Below the pieces are notes generated by a model. It was not told the DNA's origin. It saw only the letters and a list, made by a program, of their open reading frames with translations, and searched no databases. The position numbers and the translations under genes were made by a program. A DNA stretch of 64,000 bases, from positions 51,097,348 to 51,161,347 of the forward strand of contig NC_134102.1 in the NCBI RefSeq assembly GCF_000715075.1, given 5' to 3'. Source of the stretch: Nicotiana tabacum (lineage: Eukaryota > Streptophyta > Magnoliopsida > Solanales > Solanaceae). This document shows positions 58,011 to 64,000 of this stretch, one piece after another (the stretch's first letter is position 1; every line of letters begins with the position of its first letter).

Positions 58011-59157
58011 GAACTGCTGGTACTGTTAAACCCTAGAAAGAAGAAACCGAATCAAAAAAGCGTGAATGCTACAGAAGGAGATATTAAATTAGAAAATTCG
58101 GTGAGAAATGCACAGAATTGTGGAATAGTAGAGCGTAATGCATAAACTTCTGTGGCCTTTTTACTGGTAGAGAATACTAAATTTAAATAAAAAAAAAACC
58201 TATTATAAAAACAATTGATTATATTTTTTATAAATAATGTTAAATATTTTAAATTATTAATTATTATAACCTATATTACTTTATATAATAATTTTTAAAT
58301 AATTAAATTTTATTTCAAAAAACGTAAAGAATATAGATTCAAATTTACTTAAATAATTAGTCAACTTAACACTCATACTTAAAAAAAAAAGTTCAAACAA
58401 ACTAAAACAGAGGGAGTATAATATAGTTCTCTTTGGAAGTATTACATTCCCTCCGTTTCTTTTAAAAAAAAAATACAAAAAAAAAGTCAAAACAAAAATT
58501 CCCTCCCTTTCCAAAAACTTTTGGGTTAAAATATAAAAATCCCCTTGAACTTTACTTTTTTAACTTTAGTACCTAAACTATAAATTATTGTTATTAAGGG
58601 TGTGTTTGGTATGACAGAAAATATTTTTCGAATAATATTTTTCCATTTTTTATTATTTGGTTGTACAAAATAGTTTAAAAAATATTTTCCTAGATATCAC
58701 ATTTTCCTGAAATTGGAAGAAAATGACTTCCTTAGAAAAAGTTACGAAAACATTTTTCAAAAACTCCACCTACCCTCACATCTAACCCCAACCCCCTCCA
58801 ATTTCAATTTTCTATTTTTTTTTTCATTTTTCCCCCCCCCCCCCCCCCCCCCCACACACACACACAAAAAAAAAAAATTATATTTTCAATTTTCTGTTTT
58901 TTCATTTTTCTAAACCACACCCCCACCCCCACCCCCCATCCCACCCCCGCAAAAAGAATAATTTTTTTTTTGTATTTTTGATTTTCTATTTTTAATTTTT
59001 TGGCTTTTCTGTACAACCCACCCACCCCAACCTCCTTACCCCCCCCTCGCAATTTATTTATTTATTTTGCTTTTTTTGTATTTTCTATTTTCTATTTTTT
59101 CTATTTTCTGCACCACCCTACCCCACTCGACCCTCACCCACCCTCCGCCCCGCAAAA

Positions 59158-62100
59158 CAACAACAACAACAACAACCCACTAAAATTCCACTAATGGGGT
59201 CTGGGGAGGGTAGTGTGTATGCAGACCTTACCCCTACCCCGAAGGAGTAGAGAGGTTGTTTCCGAAAGACCCTCGGCTCAAGAAAACAAAAAGACAAAAG
59301 GAGACAATGTTAGTAACACCACCACAATCATAGGAAAATTAGGAACGCCATGAAATCCAGAAGAAAGATGCAAAGCAAAGGGAGACAATATTAATATTAC
59401 CACAGCAATCATAAGAAAAATAAGAACATCATGAAATCCAGAAGAAAGATGCAAAGCAAAAGCGATAGCTAGTAAATAGGACTTGCACTGAAAAGCGAAA
59501 TAGTAAGACACAACATTGCCACTAGCTATCTTAAACAAAAACCCTACATGACTAGTCTCACAATGGTATGAAGTAAGGCACGACTCAACTACCTCCTAAC
59601 TTACAACCCTAATACTCGACCTCCACATCTTCCTATCAAGTGACATGTCCTCGGAAATCTGGAGCCTCACCATATCCTGCCTGATCACCTCTCCCCAATA
59701 CTTCTTAGGCCGCCCTCTACCTCTTCTCGTGCCCTCCACAACCAGCCGCTCACACCTCCGTACTGGAGCATCTGGGCTTCTTCTCTGAACATGTCTGAAC
59801 CATCTAAGCCTCGCTTCCCGCATCTTGTCATCAATGGGAGCCACGTGTACCTTCTCCCAAATATCGTCATTCCTAATCTTATTTATCCTAGTGTGCCCGC
59901 ACATCCACCGCAACATCCTCATTTCTGCTACTTTCATCTTCTGGATATGTGAGTTCTTAACGGGCCAACACTCAGCCTCATACATCATGGCCGGTCTAAC
60001 CATCGCTTTATATAACTTACCTTTGAGTATCGGCGGCACTCTCTTGTCATACAGGACTCCAGATGCTAACCTCCACTTCATCCATCCTACCCCAATACGG
60101 TGTGTGATATCCTCGTCGATCTCCCCTCCCCTTGGATAACCGAACCAAGGTACTTGAAGCTGCCTCTACTCGGGATGACCTGCGAATCAAGCCTCACATC
60201 CACGCCCACTTCCCCTGGCTCAACGCTGAACTTACACTCCAGGTATTCCGTCTTCGTCTTGCTAAGCTTGAAACCCTTAGACTCAAGAGTCTGTCTCCAA
60301 ACCTCCAGCCTCTCATTAACACCGGCTCGCGACTCATCAATCAGAACTATGTCATCGGCGACTAGCATGCACCATGGCACATCCCCTTGAATATGGTATG
60401 TTAACGCGTCCATCACCAGGGCGAATAAGAACGGACTGAGCGCAGAACCTTGGTGTAACCCCATTATAATCGGAAAATGCTCAGAGTCGACTCCTACTGT
60501 CCTAACCCGAGTCTTAGTCCCGTTATACATATCCTTAATTGCAATAATGTAGGGAACCGACACACCTTTTGCCTCCAGGCATCTCCAGAGAACTTCTTTA
60601 GGAACCTTGTCATACGCTTTCTCTAGGTCAATAAACACCATGTGCAGATCCTTCTTCCTCTCTCTGTACAGTTCCACCAACCTTCTAACAAGGTGTATAG
60701 CTTCTGTAGTCGAACGACCCGGCATGAACCCAAACTGGTTGTCGGATACAGACACTGTCATCCTCACCCTCGCTTCAACCACCCTCTCCCACACTTTCAT
60801 GGTATGACTCAGTAATTTGATACCCCTATAATTATTATAACTCTGGGTATCACCTTTGTTCTTATATAATGGAACCACCGTACTCCACCTCCACTCATCT
60901 GGCATCCTCTTCTCCTTAAAAATAATATTAAATAACCTTGTCAACCACTCCAAACCTGCTCTCCCCACACACTTCCAAAATTCCACCGGAATCTCGTTTG
61001 GCCCGGTCGCTCTGCCCCTACTCATCTTATGCATAGCTCCCACGACCTCCTGAACCTCGATACGCCTGCAGTACCCAAAGTCACGGTGACTCTCGGAATG
61101 CTCCAATTTGCCTAGCACAATATCCCGATCCCCTTCTTCATTCAGAAGTTTATGAAAGTAAGTCTGTCATCTCCTCTTAATCTGGGCATCTTCCATCAAT
61201 ACTTTACCATCTTCGTCCTTGATGCATCTCACTTGGTCCAAATCCCGAGCCTTCTTCTCTCTCAACTTGGCCAGCCAGAATAACTTCTTCTCCCCACCTT
61301 TTTTTCCCCAATTCCTCGTACATACGACCATAAGCCGCAGTCTTAGCCTCCGTGACCGCCAGCTTAGCCTCCTTCCTAGCTGCCTTATACCTCTCCATGC
61401 ATGCTCGCCTCTCCTCTTCACCTATGCTCCCCACTAACTTCAGGTACGCCATCTTCTTCGCTTCCACTTTACCTTGGACCACTTCATTCCACCACCAGTC
61501 TCCTTTGTGCCCACCAGAGATGCCCGTCGAGACCCCTAACACCTCTCTCGCATCCTCCCTAATACAGCCTGTTGTCGCTGACCACATAGTGCTCGCGTCA
61601 CCACTGCTCCTCCAAGCTCCCATAGCCGACAATCGTCCCTCCAACTCTTTGTCTTTATCCTTAGTTAAGGCTCCCCACCTAATTCTCGGTCTTCCTCGAG
61701 TAGACCTTTTCCTCATCTTTAACATAATACCAACGTCCATCACCAAGAGCCTATGTTGCATCACGAGTATCTCACCCGGAATCACCTTGCAATCCTTGCA
61801 CATCCCTCTGTCACACCTCCTGAGGAGGAGATAATCAATCTGAGTCTTCGCCACCGCATTTTGAAAAGTAACCAAATGCCCATCCCTCTTCCGAAAGCTA
61901 TAGTTCGCAATCACCAACCCCAAAGCCTTAGCGAAGTCCAACAATAATGTACCTCCTCCGTTCCTCTCCCCAAAACCAAAGCCTCCGTGCTCCTCGCCAT
62001 AACTACCTGCAGTCGACCTAATATGCCCATTGAAATCCCCTCCTACGAATAACTTCTCGGCATGTGGAACCTGGCGCGCAATCTCATCTAACCCCTCCCT

Positions 62101-63301
62101 AAAGCGACGTTTAACCTCCTTATCTAGGCCCACATGCGGCGCATAGGCGCTAACAACGTTTATGGTGCACTCTCCAACCACCAATTTAATAATCATCAAT
62201 CTATCATTCACTCGTCTAACCTCAACCACAGACTCTCTAAGTTCCCTATCCACCAAGATGCCCACTATATTCTTACCTTTCTGGACTCCTGAGTACCAAA
62301 GTTTATACCCGTCTGCGTCTCTCGCCCTCGACCCTACCCAGCTTATCTCATGGACACACGCTATATTGACCCTCCTCTTCTGGAGGATCTTCGCCAACTC
62401 TATAGACTTACCCGTCAATGTACCTACGTTCCATGACCCAATTCTCAACCTACAGAAACCATTGTTCCCTTTACCTCTATTGCCTCCCGCCCCACCCCCT
62501 AAACCCTGCCCTACCTCCCGCCCCACCCCCTGTCCCCCTCGAGGACATGACCTCACTCGACCATCCCAGACCACAGCCACTATACCTACGAAAAAGTATG
62601 GGGAATCACTTTCACACACAAAGCAACAGACCAAACCAGAATAAGACAAGTTGCAACAACAGGCACACTAATACGGTGAATAAACTAATACGAACTAAGA
62701 TGACAACAATTTAACTCAAACAACAAAGGGAAACTGTAAAACGGGAGGTACCAACTCCAGCGAGTAGAACCTTGGAATTGTCTTTGCTAAAAGGATAAAA
62801 GGCAGCTGACCCAATATTAACAAATAGCAAATTCTAAGCAAGAAAAATAGAACCTAAAGTCACAACGAGTGTCGAGAAAGGCATTGTCCACAACAGCTAT
62901 ATTTTGGAAGTTATCGCCCCGCTTTGCCCGAGGCTCGCCGGAAAATTATCTCAGCCGCCGCCACTACCACCACCGCTAGGCTAGATCAGTATGCCAAAAA
63001 ATAGGGGGACGGGGGGTGGAAGAGACGAGGTATAGGGGAGAGAAAGAAAGGAGGAGAAGAAGAGGGAAATATAAAAGGGGGAAGATCTGGAAAGCAAAAG
63101 GGGGGGAGGGAAGTAACGGGGAATAAGAAGAAAGCAGGAGAGAGAGAGGAAAAAAAGACAGGGGTGGGGTGGGGTGGGGGTCTTACCTGGTCCGGTTGTT
63201 GCCAATGGTACGTTAGAGAGATCAGAGAGAGATGTTAGAGCTTCAGAGAGAAAGTCATGAACCTGTGAAGTTAGAGGACATTAATTCGTGAAACAATCCC
63301 C
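59158..63301 (-). mobile_element. Full-length RTE LINE, copy B
   Basis: About 4.1 kb from the 5' UTR (~63301-62650) through the polyprotein to a (TTG)n tail (CAA run at ~59158-59176). A near-perfect 13-bp direct repeat, CCGCCC[C/T]GCAAAA, flanks it at 59145-59157 and 63302-63314. The conserved 3' UTR block lies at 59195-59280. The length and presence of the ATG and 5' UTR suggest a complete insertion, the only one in this window. It lies inside the Harbinger-like element upstream of SCC3 and in the same orientation as the gene. Confidence 0.88.
59596..62649 (-). pseudogene. RTE LINE polyprotein, copy B, few lesions
   Basis: ATG 62649. The endonuclease at 62500-61700 has LRIGSWNVGTLTGKSIELA, VCVHE-type active-site sequence (ACVHEISWVGS), [10 protein letters not shown] and TQIDYLLLRRCDRG. 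The Lys-rich linker is at 61500-61200. The reverse transcriptase at 61118-60150 has [67 protein letters not shown] and the intact [10 protein letters not shown]. The C-terminal region at 60081-59596 has [27 protein letters not shown] and [16 protein letters not shown]. It copies its RNA into nicked target DNA. Lesions: a frameshift near 61310 (ELGKK), a TGA near 61168 and a frameshift near 60125. Catalytic motifs are preserved, so decay is limited. Confidence 0.9.
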
Positions 63302-63349
63302 CCGCCCTGCAAAAAAAAATCCAGTTCTGGTTTTTTTTTTTTTTTTTTT

Positions 63350-63510
63350 TTGAGTTTACAGGTTCGAAATTTTACGAGTTCCAAAGTTATGAGTTTGGAG
63401 TTTGCGGGTTTAAAAATTATAGAGTTTACCAGTTCGAAAGTTTAGCGGTTCAGAAGTTTATGAAATTTGTGGGTTCGGAAGGTTGTTGGTTCGAAAGTTT
63501 ATGGCTTCAT
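63350..63510. repeat. Degenerate short-unit repeat in Harbinger-like element
   Basis: The words GGTTCGAAAGTTTATGAGTTT and variants (GTTCGAAATTTTACGAG, GTTCAGAAGTTTATG, GGTTCGGAAGG) follow one another with a period of roughly 20-25 bases. It is non-coding. Confidence 0.6.
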
Positions 63511-63668
63511 ATTTATTGTATCGAAATTATAATTTATGAATACTCTTGAGAAGTTATTTTCCTTAATTTGCATACCAAACACCTGAAAATGAGTAAGATT
63601 ACTACTTGTTTTCTAAGAAAATATTTTTCACAAAAAATATTTTCCGTTATACCAAAAACACACCCTAA

Positions 63669-64000
63669 TTGTTGTCTTGAGAGAAACCTTAATATAGCAG
63701 GAAGGGAGGGTTATCAACGAGAGCAAGAGGAGCATGAGAGGTTTTGGAAGGTTTGATCTGAGAAGGACGATCTATATAGATAGCCTTATTAAGACCTTCT
63801 AATATTTCGAGGGCTTCCCTTTCCAACATTTAACTCTGAAAAATGTATATAAGTTACAATTTATCTCAATCCAAGAACTTTTTGTGAATTTTAGAACATT
63901 AGAAACGTATAAAAGAGCCATAGCATTCCCTAATGCAGTTCAGAATCTAAATGGTAATATATGGTGTATGGGGTAAAATTAATTTATAACGGATGGTCGA
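63669..64000. other. Right edge of window
   Basis: Beyond the Harbinger-like element the sequence is AT-rich. I see no gene, RNA or element. Confidence 0.5.

Larger units (their letters stand above)
54783..60931. repeat. Tandem duplication (~3.06-kb unit) covering SCC3 exon 1 and upstream TEs
   Basis: Copy A runs 54783-57842 and copy B 57839-60931, in the same order and orientation. The unit contains the 5' part of SCC3 exon 2, intron 1, exon 1, the promoter region, the left arm of a Harbinger-like element and the 3' part of an RTE LINE. At the A/B junction, RTE sequence (AATAATATTAA) meets exon-2 sequence (TTAACC) with four shared bases, TTAA, at 57839-57842. Most of the two copies differ by scattered single bases. 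The exception is 55619-55885 of copy A, which is unlike the matching 58672-58990 of copy B. Confidence 0.95.
58598..63665. mobile_element. Harbinger-like element interrupted by a full RTE LINE
   Basis: The left end is GGGTGTGTTTGGTATGAC at 58598. The right end in reverse complement is GGGTGTGTTTTTGGTATAAC at 63665. TAA flanks both sides (58595-58597 and 63666-63668), the TWA-type 3-bp duplication of PIF/Harbinger elements. Sequence next to the ends (AAAATATTTTT) also pairs. Without the LINE the element is ~0.9 kb and has no protein. The interior has a C run at ~58830-58852, next to a short CA run, and a degenerate repeat at 63350-63510. Confidence 0.72.

Noticed and set aside
58801..59052. 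Open frames at 58.7-59.2 kb with Pro-rich or Gly/Val/Trp-rich sequence
   Set aside because: They are products of C, CA and T runs in low-complexity DNA.

Overview
The window is nuclear DNA from a flowering plant, almost certainly a Solanaceae (nightshade family). The grounds are spliced plant genes, AT-rich intergenic DNA, and repeats I recognise as nightshade types: RTE-type LINEs with (TTG)n tails and a tRNA-derived SINE. I cannot name the species. Two apparently functional protein genes are present, both on the minus strand. Everything else is transposable-element (TE) debris, two gene relics and short repeats.

Layout. 1-4.9 kb: decayed Ty3/gypsy integrase followed by non-coding DNA. 4.9-7.9 kb: a broken gene for a replication protein A large-subunit-like (RPA70-like) protein. 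9.5-12.1 kb: an intact three-exon gene for a membrane-anchored myosin-binding (GTD-binding/DUF593) protein of 795 aa. 12.1-23.2 kb: AT-rich DNA with an RNase H relic, two LTR-type blocks, a DNA transposon with long inverted ends, and small tandem repeats. 23.2-55.0 kb: one gene, cohesin subunit SCC3 (STAG/stromalin). I resolved 21 exons with GT-AG borders and consistent phase, encoding 1101 aa. 55.0-63.7 kb: the SCC3 upstream region, built from a Harbinger-like element, an RTE LINE inside it, and a ~3.06-kb tandem duplication of the whole assembly. The rest of the window shows nothing I can name.

The SCC3 introns are the striking part. About 3.3 kb of coding sequence is spread over 31.7 kb. 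The last intron (8.6 kb) carries two RTE pieces, a Harbinger-type MITE with a SINE inside it, and a 273-bp tandem duplication. The intron before exon 20 (7.7 kb) carries an essentially full-length but decayed L1-type LINE with 14-bp target duplications. The intron before exon 12 (7.0 kb) carries a 5'-truncated RTE LINE whose 3' UTR is split by a 3.3-kb hAT transposon with a perfect 8-bp target duplication. Intron 2 carries a degenerate ~120-bp tandem array.

Upstream of SCC3, a tandem duplication with TTAA microhomology has copied the promoter, exon 1 and the first bases of exon 2. The second exon-1 copy keeps its ATG and splice donor. The exon-2 stub reads in frame into RTE reverse-transcriptase sequence. 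I found no CRISPR array, rRNA gene, free tRNA gene or convincing new multi-gene system. The most novel items are the duplicated SCC3 5' end and the nested insertion history, which can be read from target-site duplications.
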